This document shows, one piece after another, positions 18,284 to 34,229 of a stretch of DNA of 44,456 nucleotides (positions within the stretch are counted from its first letter, which is position 1; each line of letters opens with the position of its first letter). The stretch is from Bacteroidales bacterium (GTDB lineage: Bacteria > Bacteroidota > Bacteroidia > Bacteroidales > UBA932), in assembly GCA_017548985.1 (NCBI GenBank), contig JAFYYW010000030.1, positions 1 to 44,456 of the forward strand, written 5' to 3'. The notes under the pieces were generated by a model, which did not search any database, was not told where the DNA came from, and saw only the letters and a list, made by a program, of their open reading frames with translations. A program made the translations under genes and the position numbers.

Positions 18284-18293
18284 TAGCCATAAG

Positions 18294-20696
18294 ATGAGAA
18301 AAGCCATATTCGTAATACTCGCCCTCTCGCTCCTCGCTGGCGCCGTGTCTTGCTCGAAAGAGGAAGGGGAGCCTTCCGTCAAGGAACTGGCCGCGATGTT
18401 CGGGCAGCCCCCGCTCCAGTACGGCCCCTATGTGTGGTGGCACTGGATGGGTTCCAACTTCTCCAAGGAGGGTATCCGTAAAGACCTGGAGGCGATGAAG
18501 GAATCCGGAATCGCCGGAGCCACCTTGTTCAACCTGACCACCGCGGTTCAGGAGTCTGAGGCCCCCATAGAGAACGTCCCTTGGCCGGACCAGACTTACC
18601 GCGGTCCCAAGTATTGGGAGGCTATAGCTTATGCCGCCGAGGTGGCTGAGGAACTGGGCCTTAAGATAGGTATGCACAACTCGCCGGGCTACAGCACGTC
18701 AGGCGGTCCATGGATAACCGAGGATCAGGGAATGAAGACAGTCGTGAAGAGCAAGACCACTGTGAACGGAGGCTCCAAAGTGAGTGTCATGTTGCCCGTC
18801 CCGGGACTTCCTTCCTTCTCCTTTTATGCCGAATACGTGGCCAAGGCATCGAAGTTCAACGATATCGCTGTCATGGCGGTTCCCGAGAAGTCCCTCCTCA
18901 CGGAAAAAGATGTGTTGGATATCTCTGACAAGATGGACGCTGAAGGCAAGCTGGAATGGGATGCCCCTAAGGGGAAGTGGGATATATACCGGATCGGTTA
19001 CGCCTGCACCATGGCTTTCCCTCATCCTGTGCCGGAAGAGCTGATCGGCAAGTGTTTCGAGGTGGACAAGATGAACGCTGAGATCAACGAGTACCATTGG
19101 GATAATGTCCTGGAACCGCTTAAGGAACATGTCGGTAAGTATTTAGGGAAGTCGTTCACCCACTTGCTGATAGATAGTTATGAGGCAGGTGACCAGAACT
19201 GGACTGAGGGGTTCCGGGAGGAGTTCGAGAAGGCGAACGGTTACGATCCCGTCCCCTTCTTCGCCCTCAAGGAGTCCGATCCGGACAACAGTCTCTTGGC
19301 GAAGTTCGACGAGGACATGAAAGAGACTGTCAGCCAGATGTTCATGAACAACGGTTTCAGGGTGGCTCTCCAGAAGATTCACGAGGCTGGCCTCCAGTTC
19401 TTCTGGGAGCCTTACGGGGGTCCGTTCGATCCCTCTGAGTCTGCCGGTATCCCCGACTTGCCTATGGGAGAGTATTGGACCCATAGCGACGGCAAAATAT
19501 CCTCGGCCATCGTGGACAAGGCGAAGGAGACCGGCAAGAGGCTGGTCGGGGCCGAGGCTTTCACAGGATGGCCTGACAACAGTCGCTACACGGAGGATCC
19601 CGCTTACCTCAAGCGGTCCGCTGACGGGACATTCATCTCCGGGACAAACCTCCTCTTCCTGCACCACTGGGTCCACCAGCCGTTTGATGACAGATACCAG
19701 CCCGGGATGGGGATGGGATGGTGGGGAACCCATTTCGGCAGGAACCAGACCTGGTTCGAGCCCGGGAAAGAGTTCTTCAGGTATTTGACCCGCTGCCAGA
19801 TGTTGCTCCAGCAGGGGGAACTGGTGGATAGGGAAGAAAATTGGATCCACAGGAGAACCGCTGACTCTGACATCATTTTCACTGCCAACCACGAGAACCA
19901 ACCAAGACTGATGGCTCTTCCTCCGGTTTCCTCTCCCACATCGGATGTGGCGTTATGGGATCCTTATACCGGAAAAATAACCGTCGCTCCGGAGGGGACA
20001 GTTCAAAGCGATTCGATCCGGATAAGTCTTGATCCTGGCCAATCGATGTTCGTGGTGATTAACAACGGAAAATCAAAGTACAATAAAGAGCCTGTCTATA
20101 TCGCCGCGGCAAAGGTCTCCAAACCGGTCGGGGATGTATGGGATGTGGATCTCAAGCCGAAGATGGATGAGCCATTCTCAATAAAGGCGTTCAAGCTGGA
20201 AGACTTCAGTGAGTCAGAAGATGAGAGACTCATGTATTTCTCAGGCACAGCCACATATTCCACTTCGATAGAGGTCGCTAAGGATGATCTCACGGACAAT
20301 AAGCGGATCGTCCTCAATCTCGGTGAATTGAATGACCTCGCTGAGGTGACTGTGAACGGGAAAAAGGTGGGAGTCTTATGGTATCCTCCTTTCAAGGCGG
20401 ATGTCACGCCTTACCTGAAGGTGGGTGAGAATTCCATTTCCGTGGCTGTCACCAACACTTGGGCCAACCGTCTGATCGGAGACGAGCGCCATGAGCCGGA
20501 TTTCGAGTGGGGAACAGACAGAGGTGTCAACAGCGGGCGGGCCATGAAGGCATTCCCGGATTGGTTTATGAAAGACACACCCCGTCCTTCCAAGGATCGC
20601 AAGGCTTTCGTGATATGGTCATATTTCAGGGAAGATTCCCCTCTCCAGCCTGCCGGGCTGGTGGGGCCGGTCGAACTTGAGATACAAGAAATATGA
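18294..20696 (+). CDS. GH106-like alpha-L-rhamnosidase lipoprotein
   Basis: An 800-aa protein with a lipobox leader ending AGAVSC (Cys20) followed by SKEEGE, an acidic start like surface-exported Bacteroidota lipoproteins. The N-terminal barrel has the GH106-type signature PYVWWHWMGSNFSKEGIRKDLEAMKESGIAG, then GLKIGMHNSPGYSTSGGPWI, LIDSYEAGDQNWTEGFREEF, FFWEPYGG and GAEAFTGWPDNSRY. The C-terminal sandwich (IVLNLGELNDLAEVTVNGKKVGVLWYPPFKADVTPYL) is the galactose-binding-like domain found in this family. Characterised GH106 members remove alpha-L-rhamnose by inversion, for example in pectin breakdown. Many relatives are untested. It overlaps the next gene by 4 bp (ATGA). Confidence 0.88.
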   Translation: MRKAIFVILALSLLAGAVSCSKEEGEPSVKELAAMFGQPPLQYGPYVWWHWMGSNFSKEGIRKDLEAMKESGIAGATLFNLTTAVQESEAPIENVPWPDQTYRGPKYWEAIAYAAEVAEELGLKIGMHNSPGYSTSGGPWITEDQGMKTVVKSKTTVNGGSKVSVMLPVPGLPSFSFYAEYVAKASKFNDIAVMAVPEKSLLTEKDVLDISDKMDAEGKLEWDAPKGKWDIYRIGYACTMAFPHPVPEELIGKCFEVDKMNAEINEYHWDNVLEPLKEHVGKYLGKSFTHLLIDSYEAGDQNWTEGFREEFEKANGYDPVPFFALKESDPDNSLLAKFDEDMKETVSQMFMNNGFRVALQKIHEAGLQFFWEPYGGPFDPSESAGIPDLPMGEYWTHSDGKISSAIVDKAKETGKRLVGAEAFTGWPDNSRYTEDPAYLKRSADGTFISGTNLLFLHHWVHQPFDDRYQPGMGMGWWGTHFGRNQTWFEPGKEFFRYLTRCQMLLQQGELVDREENWIHRRTADSDIIFTANHENQPRLMALPPVSSPTSDVALWDPYTGKITVAPEGTVQSDSIRISLDPGQSMFVVINNGKSKYNKEPVYIAAAKVSKPVGDVWDVDLKPKMDEPFSIKAFKLEDFSESEDERLMYFSGTATYSTSIEVAKDDLTDNKRIVLNLGELNDLAEVTVNGKKVGVLWYPPFKADVTPYLKVGENSISVAVTNTWANRLIGDERHEPDFEWGTDRGVNSGRAMKAFPDWFMKDTPRPSKDRKAFVIWSYFREDSPLQPAGLVGPVELEIQEI

Positions 20697-21331
20697 GAAT
20701 AAAGACTATACGTTTTCTGCTGGTCTTGCTGCCGGTTATCCTTCTGTCCTGGCCAGTTCAGGCTCAGGAGGTTGAGGACAACACTTTTGGCGGCTGGGAG
20801 TTCTTCGAGGTCAATCACGACTTCGGGAAATCCCCCATATTCGCCACCTTCTATTTCGAACATGACAACTACCAATACAAGCGTCTGGAATGCTGGTACA
20901 CCAGGACTACACTTGGAGTGAAACTCTTTCCCTGGCTTAAGTTCGACGTGGCTTACGATTTCATAAGGGAACCTTCCTGGCTGACCCACAAGGCGGTAGC
21001 GGACCTAACGGCCTCTTTGAGGCAAGGGGGATTGAAAGTCTCCGTCCGGGAACGTTACCAGCATGGCTGGACTCCGGATACGGGGGATCAGAGTGACATC
21101 CTGCGCTCGAGGCTTAAAGTCCAATACGCTATACCGGATTCCCGGTTCAGCCCCTATCTGGCGGTTGAGGTGTTCACTTGGGGTGACAAGTGGAAGAAGA
21201 CCAGGCACTATGTGGCTTGTGACTACTCTGTCACGGATAAGGTCGAGTTTGAGGCTTACTATCTTTACTATGCCTTTAACGCTCTGCCGGCAGAACATGT
21301 CATTGGTCTCGGATTTAATTTCTATATTTAA
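20693..21331 (+). CDS. DUF2490-type outer-membrane beta-barrel protein
   Basis: A 212-aa protein with a signal peptide ending WPVQAQ and alternating amphipathic strands rich in Tyr, Trp and Phe (FATFYFEHDNYQYKRLECWYTRTTLGVKLFPWLKFDVAYDFI, written here in parts as FATFYFEHDN, WYTRTTLGVKL and WLKFDVAYDF). It ends in the aromatic C-terminus LGFNFYI expected of Bam-inserted outer-membrane barrels. It resembles DUF2490, a family of small barrels without known function. Start ATG overlaps the stop of the GH106-like gene (ATGA), so translation is probably coupled. In this setting it could act as a minor porin or a partner for the surface enzymes; that is a guess. Confidence 0.75.
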   Translation: MRIKTIRFLLVLLPVILLSWPVQAQEVEDNTFGGWEFFEVNHDFGKSPIFATFYFEHDNYQYKRLECWYTRTTLGVKLFPWLKFDVAYDFIREPSWLTHKAVADLTASLRQGGLKVSVRERYQHGWTPDTGDQSDILRSRLKVQYAIPDSRFSPYLAVEVFTWGDKWKKTRHYVACDYSVTDKVEFEAYYLYYAFNALPAEHVIGLGFNFYI

Positions 21332-21355
21332 AGGTTGAATACACTAGAACTGAAT

Positions 21356-23074
21356 ATGACTAAGTATCTTGGAATAGCGATAGCGCTCTTTTCCGCGGTC
21401 TTTTTTTCCGCTTGCCGGAATAATGAGGAAGTTACCCCGACCATGGACTCCGGGTTTGTGACTGAATATCTCACCCCCACAAGGGTGGTCTTGACTAAGG
21501 GCCCTGTCTCAAATCATGAGTTCTTTCTGAGCCCTTATTCGGGCCAGGTATCAACTGATGAGCCTGATGTCGTGAGTTTCGCTCCGGGTGGATCGGTCCT
21601 TCTGGACTTCGGGAAAGAGATCCAGGGAGGTATACAGATAGTCCGCTCCATGTCCGGTGACAAAGCCCCCGCAAGGTTCCGCCTATGTCTTGGGGAATCG
21701 GTCAGCGAGGCGCTCAGTGATGTGAGAAAGGAAGGCTCCACAGCCACAAATGACCACTCCGTCAGGGATTTCGAGATAGCTGTCCCTTGGCTCGGGGCGG
21801 CGGAATATGGTAACAGCGGTTTCCGTTTCGCAAGGCTCGACTATCTTGGGGACGATGACGAGATCGATATAGTGGCCGTTCGGGCGATATCCAAATACAG
21901 GGACATCCCTTATCTGGGGTCTTTCCGCTGCAGTGACGAGCGTTTGAACCAAATCTGGCAGACAGGTGCTTACACTGTCCATCTCAATATGCAGGAATAT
22001 CTTTGGGATGGCATCAAGCGCGACCGACTCGTCTGGATAGGGGACATGCATCCGGAAGTGATGACAGTCGGTACCGTTTTCGGTGACCAGCAGGTGGTCC
22101 GCAAGAGTCTTGACTATGTTAAAGAAGGAACTCCCGCCACCTCTTGGATGAACGGAATCTGCTCATATTCATTATGGTGGATAATCATTCAGCATCACCT
22201 CTACCAGTGGTACGGGGATCTGGATTACCTTAAGGCGCAAAGCGACTATCTTGATAAGTTGCTGAACAATGTGATCTCGAATCTTGACGGAAGCAAGGAG
22301 GCTTACCGGGAAGGCCGCTTCATCGATTGGCCTTCCAATGACAAGCCGGAAGTTATCCATGCGGGCCTTCAGGCCCTCTCTGTCCGCGCCCTTGAGGCTG
22401 GAGCCGATATGGCCGTATGGCTGAATGACGAATCCTTGCGAGAGAAGTGTTCCAAGGCGGCTGCCGAGCTCAGGAAATATGTCCCAGACAATGTGGGAAA
22501 CAGTCAGGCTGCCGCCCTACTGGCTATAGAGGGAATGCTTGACGCCGAGGAGGCCTCAAAAATCATTCTCGCAAACGGGCCTGAGAAGTTCACTTCCTTC
22601 ATGGGATATTACCTGCTCGAAGCCCTTGCCAAAGGTGGTCACTATGCCGAGGCTATGGACTTGATCTCAAAATATTGGGGCAGGATGATCGACCTCGGAG
22701 CCACGACGTTCTGGGAAGATTTCAATTATGAGGATGCCAAGAACGCCGCCCGTATCGATGAGGTCGTTCCCGAGGGCAAGTTTGACATCCATGAGGACGG
22801 CGGAGCCTGGTGCTATGTCGGACTGCGCCACAGTTTCTGCCATGGCTGGGCCTCTGGCCCCACTACCTGGCTCAGTCGCCATGTGCTCGGTATCGAGCCT
22901 GTGGGTATCGGTTTCAAGGAGGTCAGGATCGAGCCGCGGCTTGGGGATCTCGAATGGGCTGAGGGATCTTTCCCTACTCCTTACGGGGTCATCAAGGTCA
23001 GACATGAGAAGACAGCTGACGGGACAGTAGCTTCAGACATTAAGCTCCCGAAGGGAATCAAACAAGTGAAATAA
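21356..23074 (+). CDS. GH78-like alpha-L-rhamnosidase lipoprotein
   Basis: About 572 aa from ATG 21356; a TTG 21 bp upstream is also in frame but less likely. The leader YLGIAIALFSAVFFSAC has a lipobox. The sandwich domain (VLLDFGKEIQGGIQI) leads into the (alpha/alpha)6 barrel with the GH78-type acid motif DGIKRDRLVWIGDMHPE (residues 218-234). It continues with RFIDWP, ATTFWEDF and HGWASGPTTWLSRHVLGIEPVG. It is shorter than classical GH78 enzymes because the extra N-terminal sandwich domains are missing. It would remove terminal alpha-L-rhamnose. It is the third rhamnosidase-type domain of the operon, with the fusion at 10346 and the GH106-like protein. Confidence 0.87.
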   Translation: MTKYLGIAIALFSAVFFSACRNNEEVTPTMDSGFVTEYLTPTRVVLTKGPVSNHEFFLSPYSGQVSTDEPDVVSFAPGGSVLLDFGKEIQGGIQIVRSMSGDKAPARFRLCLGESVSEALSDVRKEGSTATNDHSVRDFEIAVPWLGAAEYGNSGFRFARLDYLGDDDEIDIVAVRAISKYRDIPYLGSFRCSDERLNQIWQTGAYTVHLNMQEYLWDGIKRDRLVWIGDMHPEVMTVGTVFGDQQVVRKSLDYVKEGTPATSWMNGICSYSLWWIIIQHHLYQWYGDLDYLKAQSDYLDKLLNNVISNLDGSKEAYREGRFIDWPSNDKPEVIHAGLQALSVRALEAGADMAVWLNDESLREKCSKAAAELRKYVPDNVGNSQAAALLAIEGMLDAEEASKIILANGPEKFTSFMGYYLLEALAKGGHYAEAMDLISKYWGRMIDLGATTFWEDFNYEDAKNAARIDEVVPEGKFDIHEDGGAWCYVGLRHSFCHGWASGPTTWLSRHVLGIEPVGIGFKEVRIEPRLGDLEWAEGSFPTPYGVIKVRHEKTADGTVASDIKLPKGIKQVK

Positions 23075-23091
23075 TTATAATCCAATAGTTT

Positions 23092-25842
23092 ATGAATAAG
23101 GTATCTGTAGTTTTTTGCGCTTTCTGCCTTTTGCTTCTTGGCGCGTGCGCGGGTGAAAAAGCATCCGAATCCATTCCTCTTTCCGAACATCCCCGTCCGG
23201 ACTTTGAACGTGCGGAGTGGATTAACCTCAATGGCCATTGGGCTTTCACTTTTGATTCCGCCGCGGCGGAGAAAACCCTTTCCGAGGGTGATTTGACAGC
23301 CATGACAGAGAGGATTCTGGTTCCTTTCCCTTGGGGTTCGAAACTATCCGAGGTTGAGAGCAAGGGTGACATCGGCTGGTATGCCCGTGACATAAAGGTC
23401 CCTTCTTCCTGGAAAGGCAAGAGGGTCTTCCTGGTTGTGGGAGCCTCTGACTGGGACACCCAGGTCTGGCTTGACGGGAAAGAGGTCGGCAGTCACCAGG
23501 GCGGCTATACTCCTTTCGAGTGCGAGTTAAAGGATGTCACCTTCGGCAAGAGCCAGACATTGGTCATCAAGGCTGACGACACCGCCAGCGACGCCCATCT
23601 CTACGGCAAGCAGGGTTATGGAAATGCCCGTGGAATATGGCAGACGGTCTATCTGGAGGCAAGGGGAGAGAACTTCATCAGCTCTCTTCATTTCAGCCCG
23701 GACGTCGACAACTCCTCGGTCAAAGTGGATGTGGCCCTGGCCGCTCCCGCGTCCCAGGGAGAGTCTTTCAAACTGGCGTTCAAAACCGGAGACCAGGAGA
23801 CTTTCACAGGGGATATGCAAGGGAAGGACAAGGCCAGTTTTGTGATTCCGATAAAGGACCAGCACCTTTGGGATCTCGACGATCCGTTCCTTTATGAGGT
23901 TACGGCTTCTCTCGGGGGGCAGGACAAAGTCGAGTCTTACTTCGGTCAGCGTAAGATAAGTACTGTGTTTTATCCGGGCGCTGATTATAAATACGTGGCG
24001 CTGAATGACAAGCCCATCTATCTCCAACTTTGCCTTGACCAGAGCTACCATCCTGAAGGCTTTTACACCTTCCCCAGCGACGAGTTTATGAAGAATGAGA
24101 TCCTGATTTCCAAAAAGTTAGGTCTCAACGGTAACCGTATTCACATAAAGGTGGAGGTGCCTCGCAAGCTCTATTGGGCTGACAAGCTGGGTCTGCTCAT
24201 CATGGCCGACACTCCGAATTTCTGGGGAGAACCTATCCCCGAGGCTCGCGCGGACTGGGAGAACTGTCTTCGCGGGCAGGTGGAGAGGGATTACAACCAC
24301 CCGTCAATATTCGCATGGGTCAATTTCAACGAGACATGGGGCTTGAGGTTCGATGAGGAGGGTTACACCCCCGAGACCCAGGAATGGGTCCGGTCGATGT
24401 ACAAGCTTACCAAGAGTCTTGACCCGACGAGGCTTGTCGAAGACCAGAGCGCCTGTAACCGCGACCATGTGGAGTCTGACATTAATTCATGGCATTCTTA
24501 TCGCCCCGGTTGGGATTGGAATCGTGAGATCAAGTATTATGTGGACAACACTTATCCCGGAAGTCATTTCAACTACATAGGTGACAATGTCCAGACAGAT
24601 GTCCCTATGATCAACAGTGAGTGCGGCGATGTCTGGGGATATCATGGCAGCGCTGGAGATTGTGATTTCACTTGGGACTACCATATCATGATTGATGCCT
24701 TCCGCCGCTATCCCAAGTGCGCCGGATGGCTCTACACCGAACATCATGACGTCATTAACGAGTGGAACGGATATGTCCAGTATGACCGTTCGCCGAAGAT
24801 TGACGGCCTTGACGAGATCGTTCCTGGGATGACCATCGCCGACTTCCAGAGCCCGTATTATATCCAACCCTTGAAGTACCTTTACACTGTCAACAAACCC
24901 GGCGAGTGGGTGAACCTTGATTTCCACGCCTCGTTCATGACCGATAAGGATCCCGGCAAGATGAGCCTTGAAACGGAACTGGTCGGATATGACGCTGTCG
25001 GGGAATTCAAGAAGTTTGAGAAACTCGAGATCCCCGTGGAGTTCAAGCCATGGCTAAATGAGAAAGTCGCGAGCCAGAGGATCCATATTCCCGAGGAGAA
25101 CGGCTTGTACTGGCTCAAGATGACTCTCAAGAACGGACAGGGAGAGGCTATCCATCACAATTTCACCACATTCCGTGTGAAGGATGGCAAGAATCCGGTT
25201 CCCGATAACACCCGTATCCTTTCTTTCGCTCCGTCATCCTACACCGCTTCGGAGTGGTCAAATGGCCAGACCTCGATTTATAACGGCCTGAAAGAGAACG
25301 GTTTCGGCCACGGTTATTTTGAGTATACCATTGATCTTCCGAAGGATCTTGACTTGGAAGGAATCCGTGGTGCCGAGCTGCTCTTCGAGGCTTCCGCGAA
25401 GGAGATGTTCGGCAAAGACAAGGATGGGGAAGAGGATAAGGGCGACCGGATGCTCGGAGGTGGTTCTTACGACCATTGCAAGTCTCCGAACTCCTACGCC
25501 ATGACCGACACTACCTTCTGGCCATCCAAGCTTACAGTGTCTGTCAATGGGAAGGTGATCGGCAAGGTTGACCTCAAGGACGATCCGGCTGACCATCGCG
25601 GAATCCTTTCCTGGGGAGCCCAGCCTTTTGTCCCCGAGATGAGGGAAGCCGGCTCTTACGGAGAGTTGGTGCGAATGGATGTGCCTTTGAATGACTTGCC
25701 GTATCAGGAGATACTCAGGACAAAGAAGGTCACTCTCCGCTTCACCGTCCCTGCTGAGGATCTTGACGGAGGACTCGCCATCTACGGCAAGGATTTCGGT
25801 CGTTATCCTCTTGATCCAACCATCATTATAAGAACGAATTAA
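23092..25842 (+). CDS. GH2 beta-glycosidase lipoprotein (beta-galactosidase/glucuronidase-like)
   Basis: A 916-aa protein with a lipoprotein leader (CLLLLGAC). GH2 domains are in order: sugar-binding-like sandwich (WINLNGHWAFTFD, GDIGWYARDIKVPSSW, VWLDGKEVGSHQGGYTPFE), immunoglobulin-like domain (HLWDLDDPFLYEVTASL), and a TIM barrel with acid/base Glu414 in WVNFNETWG and nucleophile Glu510 in MINSECGDVWG. After the barrel come about 300 residues of further sandwich domains (from about 600). These include a region rich in charged residues (KDKDGEEDKGDRMLGGGSYDH) that are not part of minimal GH2 enzymes. Relatives act on beta-galactosides, beta-glucuronides or beta-mannosides, and this sequence alone does not decide. 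Gaps are 17 bp upstream and 22 bp downstream, inside the operon. Confidence 0.9.
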   Translation: MNKVSVVFCAFCLLLLGACAGEKASESIPLSEHPRPDFERAEWINLNGHWAFTFDSAAAEKTLSEGDLTAMTERILVPFPWGSKLSEVESKGDIGWYARDIKVPSSWKGKRVFLVVGASDWDTQVWLDGKEVGSHQGGYTPFECELKDVTFGKSQTLVIKADDTASDAHLYGKQGYGNARGIWQTVYLEARGENFISSLHFSPDVDNSSVKVDVALAAPASQGESFKLAFKTGDQETFTGDMQGKDKASFVIPIKDQHLWDLDDPFLYEVTASLGGQDKVESYFGQRKISTVFYPGADYKYVALNDKPIYLQLCLDQSYHPEGFYTFPSDEFMKNEILISKKLGLNGNRIHIKVEVPRKLYWADKLGLLIMADTPNFWGEPIPEARADWENCLRGQVERDYNHPSIFAWVNFNETWGLRFDEEGYTPETQEWVRSMYKLTKSLDPTRLVEDQSACNRDHVESDINSWHSYRPGWDWNREIKYYVDNTYPGSHFNYIGDNVQTDVPMINSECGDVWGYHGSAGDCDFTWDYHIMIDAFRRYPKCAGWLYTEHHDVINEWNGYVQYDRSPKIDGLDEIVPGMTIADFQSPYYIQPLKYLYTVNKPGEWVNLDFHASFMTDKDPGKMSLETELVGYDAVGEFKKFEKLEIPVEFKPWLNEKVASQRIHIPEENGLYWLKMTLKNGQGEAIHHNFTTFRVKDGKNPVPDNTRILSFAPSSYTASEWSNGQTSIYNGLKENGFGHGYFEYTIDLPKDLDLEGIRGAELLFEASAKEMFGKDKDGEEDKGDRMLGGGSYDHCKSPNSYAMTDTTFWPSKLTVSVNGKVIGKVDLKDDPADHRGILSWGAQPFVPEMREAGSYGELVRMDVPLNDLPYQEILRTKKVTLRFTVPAEDLDGGLAIYGKDFGRYPLDPTIIIRTN

Positions 25843-25864
25843 TCAAATAACGACAGCCGGGGAT

Positions 25865-32925
<7,061 letters not shown>

Positions 32926-32981
32926 GCGATTGTCTCATGTCGGGTCTGTTCGCGAATTTGGTAGATTGGTGCGTAAAAATG

Positions 32982-33011
32982 TTGCAGTGATTTGGTTTTT
33001 TACTATATTTG
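32982..33011 (+). promoter_or_regulatory. Predicted Bacteroidota-type promoter for the regulator unit
   Basis: In the 124-bp gap after the GH2-phosphatase fusion, TATATTTG at 33004-33011 fits the Bacteroidota -7 consensus TAnnTTTG. TTG at 32982-32984 stands 19 bp upstream in the -33 position (consensus TTTG, 19-21 bp spacer). Transcription would start just before 33025, giving a short leader before the ATG at 33050. This separates the regulator and the two phosphatase genes from the long operon. The rest of the gap shows no clear terminator hairpin. Confidence 0.65.
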
Positions 33012-33049
33012 CGTATATAAACCGTTTTATAGACCTACTTTAATTTGTT

Positions 33050-34222
33050 ATGACCCGGCTCATTTTGATGACGGATTTTTCCGAATCATATGCTAATAAG
33101 TTGCTTAAGGGCATCATGCGTTATTCCCACGACCATGACCCTTGGGTAGTATGCAAAATGCCCCTGTCACTCAGGGACAACGGACGTATGGATGAGGTCG
33201 TCAAATTCGCTGAGGACTGGAAAGCCGACGCGATTATCGGCCAGTTTCTTCCGAATGATGACGTGGACGCTTTCGGTCGACACGGAATCATAGCGATCGC
33301 CCAGGATTATCAGCAGAAGTTCTCGACTATCAGCAATATAAGTGGAGACTATGCCGCGTCGGGGCGGATTTGCGCTGACTATCTTATCAAGAAGAGAGTT
33401 CGTAATTTCGGCTTCTTCGGTTTGAAAGGGATGGTCTGGTCTGATGAGAGGAGAGACAGTTTTATCTCTGAGATCCAATCCAGGGTGCAGGACGCCACGA
33501 TTTCCATTTTTGAGAACCTCGACATCAGCGCCACTTGGTGGTATGATTTGGAGGAACTGGAGGAATGGCTCAATAGTCTTCCGAAGCCGGTAGCGATATT
33601 GACATGCGATGACAACAGGGCATTCTACATAATTGAGGCGGCTAAACTCAGTGGACAGGATGACATGCGTATACCTGATGACATAATGGTGCTCGGGATC
33701 GACAACGACGAGTTCCTGTGCCAGATGTGCTCACCGCAGCTTTCTTCCCTTAACCAGGACACTGAGGATGCCGGCTACAACACGGCCAAGTTCATAGATG
33801 AGCTTCTTGCCCTTCCTGTGGAGCAGAGAGTAAAAACCATCCAGGACATAACCGTCAAGCCGACTTTCGTCACAACCAGACGCTCCACAGACGCGGTTCT
33901 TCACCCTAATCCGTTCATCTCCAGGATTCTCCATTTCATCAACAACAATGCGACGGAACGTATCTCGGTTGATGACGTCGTGGCACTGGTTCCCATGTCC
34001 AGACGCTTGTTGGAGAGCACTTTCCGTAAGGAGATGGGCACATCCATCTACCAATATATCATCAAAGTCCGAGTCGAGAAGATGAAAGACTTGATAGTCA
34101 ACGGCAACCCTCCTCTTGCCGCCGCGGATATGCTCAATGTGGACTACAAGATAATCGCCAGAAGTTTCAAGAAACTCACGGGGATGACCCCGGGTGAATT
34201 CGCTGACACAATCAAAGTTTAA
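33050..34222 (+). CDS. XylR-like transcriptional regulator (periplasmic-binding-like sensor plus AraC-type HTH)
   Basis: A 390-aa cytoplasmic protein without signal peptide. Residues 1-275 resemble the LacI/periplasmic-binding sugar sensor fold (DWKADAIIGQFLP, VRNFGFFGLKGMVWSDERRDSF, PVAILTCDDNRAFYIIEAAK, IPDDIMVLGIDNDEFLCQMCSPQLSSL). Residues about 285-390 are an AraC-type pair of helix-turn-helices (SVDDVVALVPMSRRLLESTFRKEMG, LNVDYKIIARSFKKLTGMTPGEF). This architecture is that of XylR-type regulators, which bind a monosaccharide in the cytoplasm and then control sugar genes. It is the only regulator in the window and is a good candidate for controlling the glycan operon, responding to one of its monosaccharide products. 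It is transcribed with the two phosphatase genes that follow (7 bp gap). Confidence 0.88.
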   Translation: MTRLILMTDFSESYANKLLKGIMRYSHDHDPWVVCKMPLSLRDNGRMDEVVKFAEDWKADAIIGQFLPNDDVDAFGRHGIIAIAQDYQQKFSTISNISGDYAASGRICADYLIKKRVRNFGFFGLKGMVWSDERRDSFISEIQSRVQDATISIFENLDISATWWYDLEELEEWLNSLPKPVAILTCDDNRAFYIIEAAKLSGQDDMRIPDDIMVLGIDNDEFLCQMCSPQLSSLNQDTEDAGYNTAKFIDELLALPVEQRVKTIQDITVKPTFVTTRRSTDAVLHPNPFISRILHFINNNATERISVDDVVALVPMSRRLLESTFRKEMGTSIYQYIIKVRVEKMKDLIVNGNPPLAAADMLNVDYKIIARSFKKLTGMTPGEFADTIKV

Positions 34223-34229
34223 GTATAAC

